Below, piece after piece: positions 23,285 through 35,921 of a DNA stretch of 64,000 bases. The notes below the pieces were generated by a model. It saw nothing but the letters and a program-made list of their open reading frames with translations. It ran no database searches and was not told where the DNA came from. This DNA is from Penicillus capitatus (taxonomy: Eukaryota; Chlorophyta). Position 1 is the first letter of the stretch; each line of letters begins with the position of its first letter. Both the position numbers and the translations under genes were made by a program. The DNA lies in contig OZ287709.1 of the NCBI GenBank assembly GCA_965649825.1, positions 1 through 64,000 of the forward strand, read 5' to 3'.

Positions 23285-25631
23285 ATGCAGCTCATCTGCG
23301 TTTTGTTCTATCTCTGGGGGACGATTTTCGCTCTCTCCGAAGAACAACACTACAATTTTACGTCGGTGGAAGAAGTGATTCGCCGTCGGGAACGCATCGT
23401 CGAAGAAATTTCGGCAAAGGCTGAAGAACTCTATAACCAGCGACAGCGAATCGTCGAGGCATGTCGTTGTTCACGTCACGACTGCGCCACGGATTTCGGC
23501 GAAAACAATGTAATGGAATGCACATCAGAGCTGTTGTTTGAGACCTGTGAAGAGGGCTGTGGGGAAAGGCTTGTCAACTACAATAAAACCGTGGTTCGTA
23601 CACCGGACGCAACAAACCCCCGCGTTCTGAGTGCGAACATGAAACAGTCCATCTGTACATATGCCGATTTGGAGGAGGAATTCAAGAATGTCAAGTTCAA
23701 GCATGGATTAACCAATTCCTGGACGTATATTGGATTGCAGGATGGTCACTTTCGTACATGGCCAATGAGAGCGAGAGGTCGGGATCAAACGATCGATCAT
23801 CCTTACCTCGAAAGCTGTAAGCCTTATGATCCGAGACGACGGCCGTGGTACAGTGCGGCCTCGACTGGCCCAAAGGATGTTATATTGCTGGCGGACCGTT
23901 CTGTCTCAATGCTTGCCAGTTCTGGACACGCAAGTGTCGGCAATTCTCTGTGGGGAAGTGCTCAACGGGCACTCTTGAGTCTGATGGATACATTTATCTC
24001 CGCAGATTTCGTGAATGTCGTGCTCTTCTCCAGCGATGCCCAGGCATTATGGACAGGCGCTGCTCTGGCCGAGGCCAATCCTGAAAACAGACAGAAACTG
24101 CAGAAGAAGATTCGGGGAGCCACACCTTCCGGTTCAACAAACGTCGTTGCTGGATTTGAGAAGAGCATCGATCTCTTTATCAGAGGAATGAAGGAGGGCA
24201 CTTCTTCTAACTGCAGTCGGATCATCATTCTGCTGTCAGAAGGATCTGACACGCGACTTCGAACCTCAGAAGTGCTGAGCACCATCGAAGATCTGCAGAA
24301 GAAACTGGAGTCGGAAACGGGAACGCGCGCGTCTGTCTTTTCGTATTCTATCGGTCCTGAGGCAGACGAATCCCTGGCGCAACAGATCGCCTGTGCCAAT
24401 GAGGGACTTTGGGCACCCGTGCGTCGATACGAAGATCCATTGTCGGATATGAATAACTATATGGAAGGCATTGCTGTTTCGCGTGCCAAACAGGGTCCAG
24501 TTTGGGTCGATCCCTACGAAGATGCTGGTGGCCTCGGCCAAGTGACGACCGTGTCGAAACCTGTGTTCAGTCAAAGCAGCAAAGAACACATGTAACGCTC
24601 CGTGTCAGCATTTCTGCACAAGACGACAGGTGTATGTCTCACTCAGGCCACACTTGTTGGGTGTCGTTGGACACGATGTCCGGCTTGATGATCTGGTCGT
24701 TGGAGGTTACAACGCGGATGATATCCTCCAAGTCCTCGTCTTGAGAAGCCGCATCTGCACCAAACTTCAACTCAGTGCCTGCGATCTGCAGGTTCACCCC
24801 AACAATACACTCCCACGTGGCTGCTCGTTCAATTCGTTGTGGATCGGTGCGTAGGTATGGAGACTCTTTCAGTATCCTCATGCTCTGTGCCCAGACATTT
24901 ATCCGAATCACACATGCTATCAGTACAATGATCGATGGTACAGAAGATTCGAGTCGAGGATGAGTCAATATCATGCCAAGGCTTTCTGCGAAGAGATGAA
25001 TGGAACCTTGGCTCCCATTCGTTCAACAGAGCATCTGCATTTTCTCTCAGCCATTGCATCGGCTGACAAGTCATGGGTCGGCGGAAAACGTCAACTCGGC
25101 GTCGACCCCATTCGGTTTGTTTTTGATGAACCGTCCATACCTGCTATTGATCAGTACCATGAAGGATGGGCCACCAAACACCCTGGTGACTCAAGGGAGA
25201 CGTGCATGACGATCGATCACCGAAGCACCTCAAGAAACTTAGAGAGCGTAAAATGTGAAGATTACTTCGATTTCATCTGCGAGTTCACTGATGTCAAGTC
25301 GGCCGACTGCGATGGAGACAGTCTGGAAGTGACAGATGATGGAGGGCGACTGAAGACATTTAAAACGCCAGATCCAATAGATTGTCCACAGATGCAACGG
25401 GCACTGAGCGATCATCAGCCAGTGGAGGCTGCCAATGATTTGGCCTCGTCCGATGTCATCTGCGAGTTTGGCCCGCCTGTCTATCACGAAGATCTCTATT
25501 GCTGCGGGGACTGTCACCTCCATAATAACTCTCACAATATTTTGTCATCATCCAATGCTATGAAGCCGACCTTCCATCTTTGTTATTTGTTCTTTCTCAG
25601 TGCTCTGTCACTCTGGCTCTCTGTTTTGTGA
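23285..25631 (+). CDS. Surface protein: VWA + Cache (alpha-2/delta-like) + C-type lectin domain
   Basis: A signal peptide (MQLICVLFYLWGTIFALSEE) and a cysteine-rich N-terminal region come first. Then DPRRRPWYSAASTGPKDVIL leads into a von Willebrand A domain with a complete MIDAS start (DRSVSM, DxSxS). This order is typical of voltage-gated calcium channel alpha-2/delta subunits. A ~70-bp intron after VSKP joins the Cache-like GVVGHDVRLDDL. After one or two further introns near 24740-24870 comes a C-type-lectin domain (CPDIYPNHTC, HAKAFCEEMNG, SWVGGKR, FDFICEF). The C-terminus is hydrophobic (FHLCYLFFLSALSLWLSVL), like a GPI-anchor signal or membrane anchor. Inferred: an extracellular, calcium-dependent binding protein. 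Exact exon limits in 24560-24870 are uncertain. Confidence 0.75.
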
Positions 25632-26274
25632 CAAGGGAAAGAGGAGAGTCGTGTTATGGACTTGTCTATAAAAGGGAATGCTTTGAAGGATGACAGTGAT
25701 TTAATAGTTGGGAATAGTGTCCAACAAGGCGGTTCGCGTGAGAATGACGTTCGGTGCGTCACGTCAATTACCAGTCGTCAACGACGCCGTGCCCTCAGTT
25801 GAGTTTGACTCTTGCGCTGTCACAGCTGTGCGTTGCTTCTACGGTCTCGGATGCTATCTGCGAACAATCGCTGAAGGAACAGTCGCTATCATATCCGTTA
25901 TTCAGTACAAAGCGAACGGTTGCCGGAGCGCCACTGCAGAGCCCCGGCTTCACGGCTGTGTGGAGTTCCTTTTTCTTCACTTCGACTCACTTTGTTCTTT
26001 CACACTCCGTCTTTCAAGTGCAGCGATTATTGAAAGACAAATTATCCTACAGAACGAACATAAATTCCCCAACGGAACCTCAAGAAACAAGGTAACGGTG
26101 TATGCGGGTTTGGCACGACAACCGAAAGGGAAGCAATGGCGGTCGGTGGGTGCTGTGGAGGACGAAAGCCGCGTCGCGCTGAGAAGCCGCGTTCTCTGTC
26201 GGGAATGTTGTCACAGTTGTCTGTCTGTTCAGGTTCGTATATTGTGTACACGTGTGTACGTGCGTGCATGCGCC
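25632..26274. other. Intergenic, possible 5' UTR/promoter
   Basis: An open plus-strand frame runs through this stretch into the next gene, but codon content upstream of 26275 looks non-coding. A possible acceptor (tgttcag/G) lies at about 26231. No gene is supported. Confidence 0.4.
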
Positions 26275-27782
26275 ATGAGTGATGTTGTTGAAAGTCTGTT
26301 CGTGATGGAATCCGATCGCACAACTCCACGAACTCCGCCTTTGATGGAGACTCGCCCTTGCATGCCGGCCAAATCAACTCCTTATGTTAGACATCGCAAA
26401 ACATCATCTGGCCTGTGGAATCTGGACATGGAGAAGTTGATGGCATTTCCCGTCGAGGCATTGCCTCCAGACGAAGAAGTTGACCTGTCACATCACCTCT
26501 CAGACAAACTGCGGGTTCAGGATTGTATGAAAGTGGATGTTGAGCAGGATATCAACACAGCATGTCCACTCGAGAGACAGACGACAGCAGAGTCGGACTG
26601 TAGCGACGGTGTGGACACCACGGATGGTGGATCCATCTCATGGCCGCCCACCCCTTCTTGTAAGTACGCCTTGTGGCGCCTCTCATGCTTCTTGTTGCTA
26701 ACCGTCGTGGTGGTGGTTGATGGTTAGGTGGGAGTTATAGGATGAAGCTTGGCGATGATTATTATGATTCAGATCAGGAAACCATGATCGAGGACGAAGA
26801 ACTGTCATCTGCGGAATCAGCGTCGGAAGAAGATTTCGAAGCAATGCAGAAAGAATGGAATATGGATTGTACACTTCTAGGCGATGAAGCGTTGGAGGAG
26901 TTTCCATCATTCACATTTGATTTCTCGTCTCCGTTCCCTGATTCGGGCAGCGATCGCGAACTGCCCGACTACGTTGGCATTGCGCCCGATTCTGCTCTCA
27001 TGAGCATTCCAGAAGATTCAGAAGTTTGCCTAGACAAAACGGGAAAGCATGTTTCTGTCGAAGGCTCTTCTTCGACGGTGACAGTTCAACTGGAATGCAT
27101 TGAGCATGATGCTGCCGAATATATAATCGATGACACTGATGACGACAACGATGATGACGCATCTGACGAAGAGGAGGAGGAGAACATGACCAAGGTGGTG
27201 GCGGCAAAGTTGAGAAGCCATAAGGGGACTGAGTTGTTATTCGATAACAGTGGCAGAATCTCAGTCCATCAAACGGACGTCATGAGCAAGTCCATTCGCC
27301 AACCCATCCATCACGAGGAAGCAGTTGAAGCTATCCTCGCTGGTTCCACAAACCTTAGCAAGCAACAGATGATAACACATCGTCACCGAATTCGACACTC
27401 AAAACACGCAACAGTGACAGACTTCAGTGATCTGCTGTATAGGGAGAACGGTGAGAATACGGATAATTTGGTCGGCGACAGCAACCATGATAATGATGAC
27501 CGCGATTATGTCGAGAAGAAATTGGAAGTGGCCTGCGATGTTGTCCTGTCGGATATGAATGACATTGTCCGTTCGACCACTGACAGCAAACGGTTCCTTC
27601 AATCTGTCAAAGACGGAAAAGCGTCTGTCGGCTGTTGTGCTGGATTGAGGCGTATGCCTTCCTTTGGGAAGGCACGGCGTCGCATAGAAGCCATAGGACG
27701 TGTTCTTAAGAAACATTGGCCAGTCATTACCTCAGCTGTAGTCCCCATTGTACTATTCTTCTCTTGCAGAAGCAATAAATAA
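26275..27782 (+). CDS. Hypothetical acidic protein with C-terminal membrane anchor
   Basis: Start MSDVVESLF at 26275. An intron at 26660-26727 (68 bp, strong gtaagt donor) joins WPPTPSC to GSYRMKLGDD. The protein is about 480 residues, rich in Asp/Glu with a pure acidic run (DDTDDDNDDDASDEEEEE). It ends in a basic stretch followed by a hydrophobic tail (WPVITSAVVPIVLFF), which looks like a tail anchor. No domain is recognised. Frame continuity across the intron and a strongly biased composition support coding. Confidence 0.6.
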
Positions 27783-29508
27783 CTCCTCCTCCTCACTTCC
27801 TATTATCAGATTGGTGTTTTCGTTTTTCTTTTCCGCGAAGCTGTGACTCACTGAGTTGCACGGAAGACAAAAATTTCATTAACTTGAACAATTACGATCT
27901 ATCTAATAAGGACTGTCCATTGCCGCGGCCAGGGTCTCAACGCCCTGTGTTGGCTGAAAGGCAGAGATCTGAACTGTCTAATACATTCTAGTATAATAGA
28001 GTGGCAAGGGCATCGAGCATTGCATGTGGTCTGTTGTGACAGTCGAACGTTTCTCATGGACATCAGCCTGTCAGTCAGTCAGCCTGTCAGCCAATCAGCC
28101 CGTCCGTCCGTCATCCAGTCCATCCAGTCCAGTCAGTCAGTCAGACAGTCGATCGGTTGGTTGGTTGGTTGGTTGGTTGGTCAGTAGCAGTCAACGCATC
28201 ATCATCATCTCTTCAGTGATTCTTAATCAATCTCTTGTTGTTAAGCATCCCTGAAATAATCTCTTGGATGATAAAGAATGAAAAAAACAGATACTTTACC
28301 TGAGTGAGTGGGTGCCCCATCTCTCCGTATTGTTTTCTTCATACGTTCTTTGTGTTGTGTGTTTAAGTAATCGTCATTTGACGTCGTTTCTTTCTTTCTT
28401 TGAGACTGTCTGGGCGCTTGCGGAGCAATTTTGTCCGACTTCTCCAGTCTTCTGCATCGGCCACTTCTTGATTTTAGTATCTCTTAAATAAGGACTGCTC
28501 TATTCTGCACCAGTCCAAATCAAGTCCGTTAATTATCTATTCCCTCAGCTCTTGGCGTCATTGGTGTTTGTGGAGGAATATTCGTGATCATTAATACCCG
28601 TTGTTGTCGTTGTTGTTGTGGTTAGCGTTGTGTTGATGATGGTTCCCGTATTGATCACGTACTCGCCGCCTGAGCTCCGTTTTCTTATCTTACTACACGA
28701 TCGATTTGTTTCTTTGTTTGTGTGTGAGTGCGCGTAAACGAATAACACATGAAGTCGATGAGAAGGGCTCCCTAGATTCTTTACTAACCGTAGAGCCGGG
28801 ACAGACAGCCAGATAGCTAGCAGCCATACAGACAAAGAATGATCAGGATGACATGACTGGACCTTCAATCTATTGCAACAATAAAATGAAATCGATCTAT
28901 AAACCTGATCGATGCATCATCATCCCTAATGCCAAAGAGGGTTGGACGGCATCCATTCGTTGGAAAAGCTTCTCTGTGTTGCTGTTGTTGTCGTTGGCTT
29001 ACGAGTTGGGGGACTTATGTATAAACGGATCTTGCGGTTGAACTGAGAAACCGCAAACCATCAGTCATCTCTCGTTTTATGCTTTTTATCATGCGTATGA
29101 AGAAAAAGCATTGAATGTCCTAAAGAGAATGACGATCCGACTGAGTTTTTGTCACACCAGCACCACCCATACTACCACAGAATCGTTTTATTCATCGTGG
29201 GCTTGTAAGTCTGTTCAATACATGCCAGCCATTTGATATCAAGAAGAAGAAGAAGAAAACAAATACTCCGCCATTTATCGATCTCGGTCGCTATTTCGAT
29301 CTCGATCGTATTCTTGTCATCAAATGCTGATTTCTAGAATATCTATCTGTAGACCGGAGAGCGGACATCTCATCAAACATCTCATGTCACTCATGAACGT
29401 CATCGAATAATTGCGGAAACGGCGACGACGACGACGGCGACGACGCAAACGAACGACGCTTCAACAAGACTCTTCCGCAACAGTCTGTCTTCTGTTCATG
29501 ACACAGAC
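27783..29508. other. Long intergenic stretch with simple-sequence repeats
   Basis: About 1.7 kb with no convincing gene. It contains clustered simple repeats at 28060-28185 (cagt/gtcc-type tetranucleotides, then six ggtt units), a gttgttgt run near 28600, cgacgacg repeats near 29420-29455 and AT-rich pieces. Confidence 0.6.
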
Positions 29509-29937
29509 GTGCACACATCTGTACGTCAGTGCTGCAGATTCCTCGAAAAGACGTTCCATCAGCACTTTCATCCAGAAACATTGCCATCGAAGTCGACCAA
29601 TCGATCAGCGATCCAGCAAGACTGCGATCCCTCACCTTTCGAACAGGTCATCCTCAATGACAACAACAAGAGATCTCACTGGACACATCCTCATGGACAG
29701 ATCTGCTGTATAGGCATCTTCAGCATCGATGCTGCACAGTCTCTGTCGCGGCCGAAGATCCCAACGGTGCAGCATCGAAAGACATCTTGGAGAGATAGTC
29801 TGCCACGCCTGGGCACATTATCAGAGAGTCTCGTCACTCGTGTGAATGGAGATCGCGTTGTCGTTCGAACAAATCCTCTTTTCGACGATTCAGAAGAGCT
29901 TTTTGCAATGAACGTTAAACAGCGCAAGGGGCACTAA
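29509..29937 (+). CDS. Hypothetical small protein (start uncertain)
   Basis: An open frame of about 140 codons. The C-terminal half (HRKTSWRDSLPRLGTLSESL, then VNGDRVVVRTNPLFDD) has protein-like composition and ends GH-stop. No in-frame ATG precedes it before low-complexity cgacga repeats, so the true start or an upstream exon is unknown. No family recognised. Confidence 0.35.
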   Translation: MHTSVRQCCRFLEKTFHQHFHPETLPSKSTNRSAIQQDCDPSPFEQVILNDNNKRSHWTHPHGQICCIGIFSIDAAQSLSRPKIPTVQHRKTSWRDSLPRLGTLSESLVTRVNGDRVVVRTNPLFDDSEELFAMNVKQRKGH

Positions 29938-30528
29938 GTGACATGCCTCTTCATTTGTCTTTCATCCAAACGAACGAACATCCAATGAGTCGTGACGATG
30001 TTTACCAGGAAATGGCACATGTCTGGTAATGAAATCGAAGACTAAGTCGTCAAACTTGTAAGCATCCTTCAAAGCCGTGAGAACCCCACGAGACACAGAC
30101 AAAACAAGCCCATTGATAGCATTCGTATGATCAAATCCAACCAACCACATCTAGCGAAAGAGAAGGTCGAGAGAAAGGAAGCACTGTTGTCAAAAGAGAA
30201 AGTAAAGACCCGGGAGAGACCGTAACAGTTGGGGTCAGCTAGTTAGTTAGCAAAACCCTTCGGACGACAGATATCAAGGAAGAATAGAAGAAAAGAGAAT
30301 GGGTGGCGTTGATGTTGTCTCTGGGACCCAACAAACAGCAGCCGTACGTACGTATGTATTAAATATGTCGGGCCGTAAATCCTTAAAGGATGCCAACCAA
30401 GAACAGCAGAGGCTAGGATTCGTATATGTGTTCTCGTGATCCCTCCCCTATACTGAATGGACAACGAAACAATCAATAACTGCACGCAGGGGGAGGCACC
30501 GGATAATCAACAACAACAACGCGGTTGA
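29938..30528. other. Convergent intergenic region
   Basis: Lies between the hypothetical at 29509-29937 and the 3' end of the amino-acid permease. A 62-codon minus-strand frame at 29962-30150 (SRGVLTALKDAYKFDDLVFD) has some protein-like character and follows an acceptor-like tag. It could be a terminal exon, but no partner exon was found. Confidence 0.35.
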
Positions 30529-32369
30529 TCAATTGAGTTGCTTTGCGACTTCATTGATGGCGGTCCATGTGCCAGAAACAGCGCAGGCGCATCCCAACGA
30601 GATCACTGAGTAATTCATGAGTTTTTCACTGTTCTTGATATCTGCTCCATAGAGCTTCATGTAGCAAAGAGAAGGGAAAATGACGCTGACGGTTAGGGTC
30701 AAAAATGATCCGACGATCGACATGAACTGTCCGAAGAATGGCACTTGAGTGGCCAGTAGTAAACAGCCCAGACCTAAGCCCGTGCGATTCAAACGCGCCA
30801 AATTTGCTGTCGGCCCTTTCATGCTCAGGTTCAACTTTTCTTCAACTCCTCGAGCAACCGGTTCCAATGTGAGTGCAAACTTGGAGAACGGTGAGACAAG
30901 TATGAGACTTGTCGCAAACAAGCTCAGCATTCCAGCAGGCAGATTGAGAGTGACTTCCTCCGCTGTCTGCGCTCCGTAGAGCAAATATCCAGCCGTCCCT
31001 AAACAATCATCACACTCCGTTTAATGGACTGTCGGCAACAGGCATGTATGTATGCATGTACCCATGAGAAGACATGTTGCTCCGACCAATATGTAAGTCG
31101 TGTTGAGCATCTTTGGATATTCCTCTTTGTTTTTCATGGAGCGATAGATCGAAGGAAAGACAGCGTGTCCTGCAAAGACGAATGCTAGCAGGCCAAAGGA
31201 ACCCGGCAAAGTCGACGCATTCAGCGGCACCGTTTGAGCAAAATCCATTCCGTTTTGCATCATTTCGTAGAGGACGCAGCCCGTAAGGCCAAGAGACGAC
31301 ATGAGGCCAAGAAGGCCAATACTGGAAAGCGCTCCCAGATCGGGTAGCCATGTCGTCGGAAGAAAGATACCCGCCGTCATGACCATGAGTTGCTCCTTAG
31401 ATGGGATATCTGCGTACGGAGCCATCACCTGAGAAAGTATAAAGTGTAAATGATCCCCTTCAAGGATAAAAAACAGCGCGCATGTTCCGATCAATTCAGC
31501 GTAAAGAACCTAAGAAGCAGAGCTAGATGACATGGGATCCCACAGTACATATGGATGTCGTGGCGTACGGCTGTGATAAACTGTCGACCTAGCTTTCCGT
31601 AAGCTGCCTCACCGATGTCTTCATAGCTTTGTAGGAGTCTCCCGGGCCCAAACGACGATGTGGATCCCTTAATGGCATCCTCTTCGTCTCGTATTCTGTT
31701 GACCTCTTGACATTTGACAAGAATCTGATAAGGCACAGATCATCATCATAAGAGCGATCTTGGATGCAAACGATCTGACTTTCCCAGTGTAATTCGTGCC
31801 TGTCCAGATAGCTGCCAAAACGCCAAGAGCTGCCCATCCGCCCTTAAGATAAGAAAGAGCGATCGACATCTCATTCTTTCGCATAAAGAGAGAGGTATTG
31901 TACTTCTTTGAGAGCGAAGGGGATAGACAAAAGACCCACACCCATAAGTATGTTGATGGCATTCATCAGTGCTTGATCGTAGCTCGAAGTGCCCGCTGCA
32001 CGAACACACACCCTCTGTGTGCGACTTCGCCATCGAGCCCATCGACGCACCGTCATCGTCTTCGACGGTCCGTTCTTCCGCCGCATCCCACTCAATCTGA
32101 TGCGACTTAGGACCCGTATTCGTTAGGGTTTCGACAGCCGTCGTCTCGGCTGCGACGCGCGTCGATTTCTTGTGGAGTGAGCCACGGAGTGCCACTTTTG
32201 TTCTTGGCTCTTGTCCCAATGGGTTAAATGTCAATGGCGACTGCACGACATGCGCTTCGTTGGTGCGTCCCTGAGTGCCGTGACGGATACGCGGCGTCGG
32301 CAAGTATTTGAACTCCGCCACGAACGAATGACCGACAGCGAGCGCGTTCATTTTGGCACGGATCAACAA
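30529..32369 (-). CDS. Amino acid/auxin permease family (AAAP) transporter
   Basis: After a ~110-residue hydrophilic N-terminus comes the diagnostic first helix (SYDQALMNAINILMGVGLLS, then PFALKE) of Aa_trans proteins. About eleven hydrophobic helices follow, among them LAAIWTGTNYTGK, ADIPSKEQLMVMTAGIFLPT and LLAFVFAGHAVFPSIYRSMK, with GTAGYLLYGAQTAEEVTLNL near the C-terminal third. The last two blocks are typical of the vacuolar/vesicular branch (SLC32/SLC36/AVT-like). Several 50-60 bp introns split the gene (around 31000-31050, 31440-31500, 31520-31580, 31740-31800, 31860-31920). Proton-coupled amino-acid transport across the vacuolar or plasma membrane is inferred from family. The start could be an internal Met at about 32351. 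Confidence 0.82.
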
Positions 32370-32555
32370 TCAAGCACAGAGCGCCAGAGCATGAAATCGC
32401 AAACGAACATACGAACAAACGATCCGACGGTCACTTCTCGTTTGCCTCGACAGTTACATCTCCTGATGGGATGGATGGATCGACGCCGTCGTCATGTCAA
32501 TCGATCTGGCGGTTGAGCGTCTTGCTGCTGTTGCCGTTGCTTCATTATCCTCATC

Positions 32556-35500
32556 ATGTCCGAACTCGACGCGTTTCGGGGGGCGGAGAACGAAGTGGGC
32601 GTCTCCATCTGGCGCATCGAAAATTTCAAACCGGTTCGTCAACCGAAGACAGACACGGGCCGCTTCTCTTCGGGTACGGACGGTCCCAGAGATCTCTTAC
32701 TCTCCCTCCGACAAAGCCAATGAAAATCTACTCTGACCACAGGAGACTCCTATATCGTGCTGAACGTTTTTGAACGTCACGGCGGCAAGAATTTCCATTT
32801 ACATTTTTGGCTGGGCAAGGAAACGACAAAGGTGAAGAGAGGACCCGCGGCAGCCACCTTAGAGATGCGTTGCTCTGCGTAGGATGAATCTGGAGCAGCA
32901 GCGTACTTGAGTGCAGGTCTAGACGAGCAACTCGGTGGTCGTCCCGTTCAGTATCGCGAGCTTCAGGGACAGGAATCAAACGAGTTCTTGCAGCTGTTTA
33001 AGAACGGCGTTCATTACGAAGCCGGAGGCGTGGCAAGTGGCTTCACCAAAGTTGAAGCTGAGAAACATGTGACGCGTCTACTGCATATACGCGGAACGCG
33101 AGGTGTCCGCGTCGCCGAGGTCCCCGTCAAAGTGGCGTCCTTGAATCATGGGGACTGTTTCGTGTTGGATGACGGATATGAACTCTTTCAATGGAATGGA
33201 AAAGGAGCGAGTGCTGTCGAGAAGGCCAAGGCACTGGATGTGACGATGTCTATCAAGAGCGAACAGCGCAAGGGAAAAGCCATGGTACATAACAGCGTCA
33301 CTCTTGCCGGTGATGTGACTGAAAAGACATATGTGCTTGAACAGATTCGGACATTGAATGATGGAGATGTCGACAGTGAAGACGCTAAGCATTTCTTCGC
33401 GTTGCTCGGCGCGACGAATCCAAAAACGGTCAAGATCGCGGACACGGTCTCCAAATCGACGGAAGCGCTCTTTCAGCCGGCAAAGCTCTACAAGGTGCTA
33501 TCCTGTCCAGGAGTTGGGATGTATGTCGTCTTTGTTTGACGGGATCGGTCGATGTTTAGGTGAATGAGGCGTCTTTTGCAGCAATTGCCGGATCTGGTGG
33601 AGGATTCCAGAAATCTGATCTCACTTCCGACAGTCTCTTTGTTCTGCATGCGAGTGGGAAGATCTATGTTTGGATCGGCAACGGTGTTAGTTCGGAACTG
33701 AAGAAAAAAGCAGTCGAGACGGGAACCGCCTTCCTTGAGCAAAACAAGCTGCCAGCAGATCTCCAGATTCAGGCACGTATCAGCGTTGAAGGAAAAGGGA
33801 ATGGAACGTCTGTGCAGGTGGTAAAGGAGAAAATGGAATCGCCAATGTTCAAAGACAGTTTTCAGAAGTGGGAAGAGCAAGATTTCAAGGACAAAGTGAA
33901 GGAAGCGAAAACAAAGCCAGAGAAAGCGGAGGTCCACTCTGTCGCTCAGGCAACACTGATAACGATCTCGATCATGCAAGCAGGTGGATATTGGAGCATT
34001 GGTTCAGGGAGCGACTGCACAAGCCACAAAGCAGATGGCTATCGATGATGGATCTGGCACCGTAAAGGTGTGGAGAATCGAAGAGTTTAAGATGGTAGAT
34101 TGGCCAGAGAACATGTACGGGCAGTTCTACGCTGGCGATTCCTACATTGTGAAATACACCTATAAGAAATCTGGTTGGTGTCACCACTGCAATCATCATC
34201 ACGAGAGACGGACTCTGACACTGTGATAGAGAAGGAGTATGTGCTGTTGTATTTCTGGCAAGGTAGAGATTCCAGTCAAGACGAGAAGGGTGCCTCTGCT
34301 TTGTTGGCTAGTGCCCTCGATGAACAAATGGGAGGATCGCCGACGCAGGTATGCTGTTCGAGAATCGTGTAAATGTATCTTAAGTGTGCAACACAGGTGC
34401 GTTTGGTCCAAAACAAGGAGCCAGATCATTTCTTCCAGATCTTCCGTGGTGGCGTGATTGTGAATCTGGGTGGATTGAATAACGCAGATGAAGGAAAGGA
34501 AGGGCCAAACAAAGAGCGCCTGTACCAGATCAAAGGATACAACGAGTATGACACTCATGCTGTTCAAGTCGAGATCTATCTCAATTGTCTAAATGTCATC
34601 TTCCACTTCTGTTGCTTTTAGGTTCGCACTGCAGCTTCTAGTCTCAATTCTGGTGACAGCTTCGTCGTGATCGACAGTAGCAGCGTGGTGGTGTGGCATG
34701 GGAAACTTTGCTCGGCGGACGAAAAGGCTTTTGCTTCGAAGATGGCAGAGAAGCTGGCCGAAGGCAAAGCGATCACGGTAGTCGACGAGGGAAGCGAAGA
34801 TGATGCATTCTGGGGAAAGCTTGGCGGCAAAGGAGAGTACCCAGATGTGGGAGATCTTCCGCCACCCACTCAACCTGCGAGACTCTTTCAGATCAACGAC
34901 TCGGCAACTGGAGGGCATGGTGTCACCGTGGTAGAGATCTTCGACTTTGATCAAGAGGATCTTTGCGACGATGATATTATGTTGCTGGATTCCTATAACG
35001 AGGTCCGTGTCATCGTTTTGTTCGAGGAATAGAATCTGTATGCTAATACTGTATGTAGATTTTCATCTGGGTTGGGCATAATTCCAGGGAGAATGAGAAG
35101 AAAGAAGCTATTGAACTGGCACGCAAGTACTTGGGAGAGCTCAACAAACAGAACGGACGAGATCTAGAAACGCCGATCACTGTGGTCTACTCTGGAAAGG
35201 AGTCTCCGACATTCACGTGCCATTTCCTGGGATGGGATGACACGCGGGCTGCCACATTCGAAGATCCATACACCGCAAAGCTCAAAGCCATGGAAGCACA
35301 GAAGGAAGACGAGAGCGAACTTGCCAAATTGGCAGAGGAACGTCGAAAGAAATTCACCGATCCTGTGGCAGCAAAAAAGGCTGCCTCATCATCCCCGACA
35401 GAACCTGCCACACCTCCTGTCCACGAAGAAGGCGCAGCAGCCACCACCCCTGCCGAGTATCGATTCAAACCTCTAGTGGATTTCTTCAGCCTCGAGGAAT

Positions 35501-35723
35501 TGAAGGTAGCCGTTTTGTTTCTTATCCCTGCGGATTGTGTTCTAATGCCTCCTTGCGTTGTTTGCAGAACATGAAGAGCGATTCAGGCATTGATGTGACA
35601 CGCAAAGAAGATTATCTATCAGATGAGGAATTTGCAGAAGTGATGGGAATGTCTCGTGCGGAATTCAGTAGTCTGGCGGTGTGGCGCAAGAAACAAAAGA
35701 AACAATCCATTGGCATCTTCTGA
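32556..35723 (+). CDS. Villin (gelsolin-repeat actin-binding protein with headpiece)
   Basis: Start MSELDAFRGA at 32556. Gelsolin repeats are clear: GDSYIVLNVF and HFWLGKETTKDE in the first, the inter-domain LQGQESNEFLQLF and HIRGTRGVRVAEV, then LYVWIGN-like IYVWIGNGVS, YGQFYAGDSYIVKYTY, LYFWQGRDSSQDEKGASALL and VLLDSYNEVFIWVGH-like blocks. A Pro/Ala-rich linker leads to a C-terminal villin headpiece (RKEDYLSDEEFAEVMGMSRA, then EFSSLAVWRKKQKK). Many short introns interrupt it. Role: calcium-regulated actin filament bundling, capping or severing in the cytoplasm. The six-repeat plus headpiece order is the full-length villin architecture. It is head-to-head with the permease gene, about 190 bp between starts. 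Confidence 0.9.
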
Positions 35724-35921
35724 GTGAGTGCCCCTTTGCTTTTGCACAATGAACATGAAAACAGACATGAACTTGCATCACGGAAAATCGAATCATGCTG
35801 ATGTGTCCTTTCATTAAAGATTGCACGATTATGACGACCGACTCCATCCACAAACGACGACATGCATTCACAATTATAGCCGATTCATTTGGGGTAGGTG
35901 GTTCATCTCTGGGGCATCCGA

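Noticed and set aside
29962-30150. Possible small gene on the minus strand
   Set aside because: Only one short exon-like frame, with no identifiable partner exon or family; noted under the intergenic entry instead.
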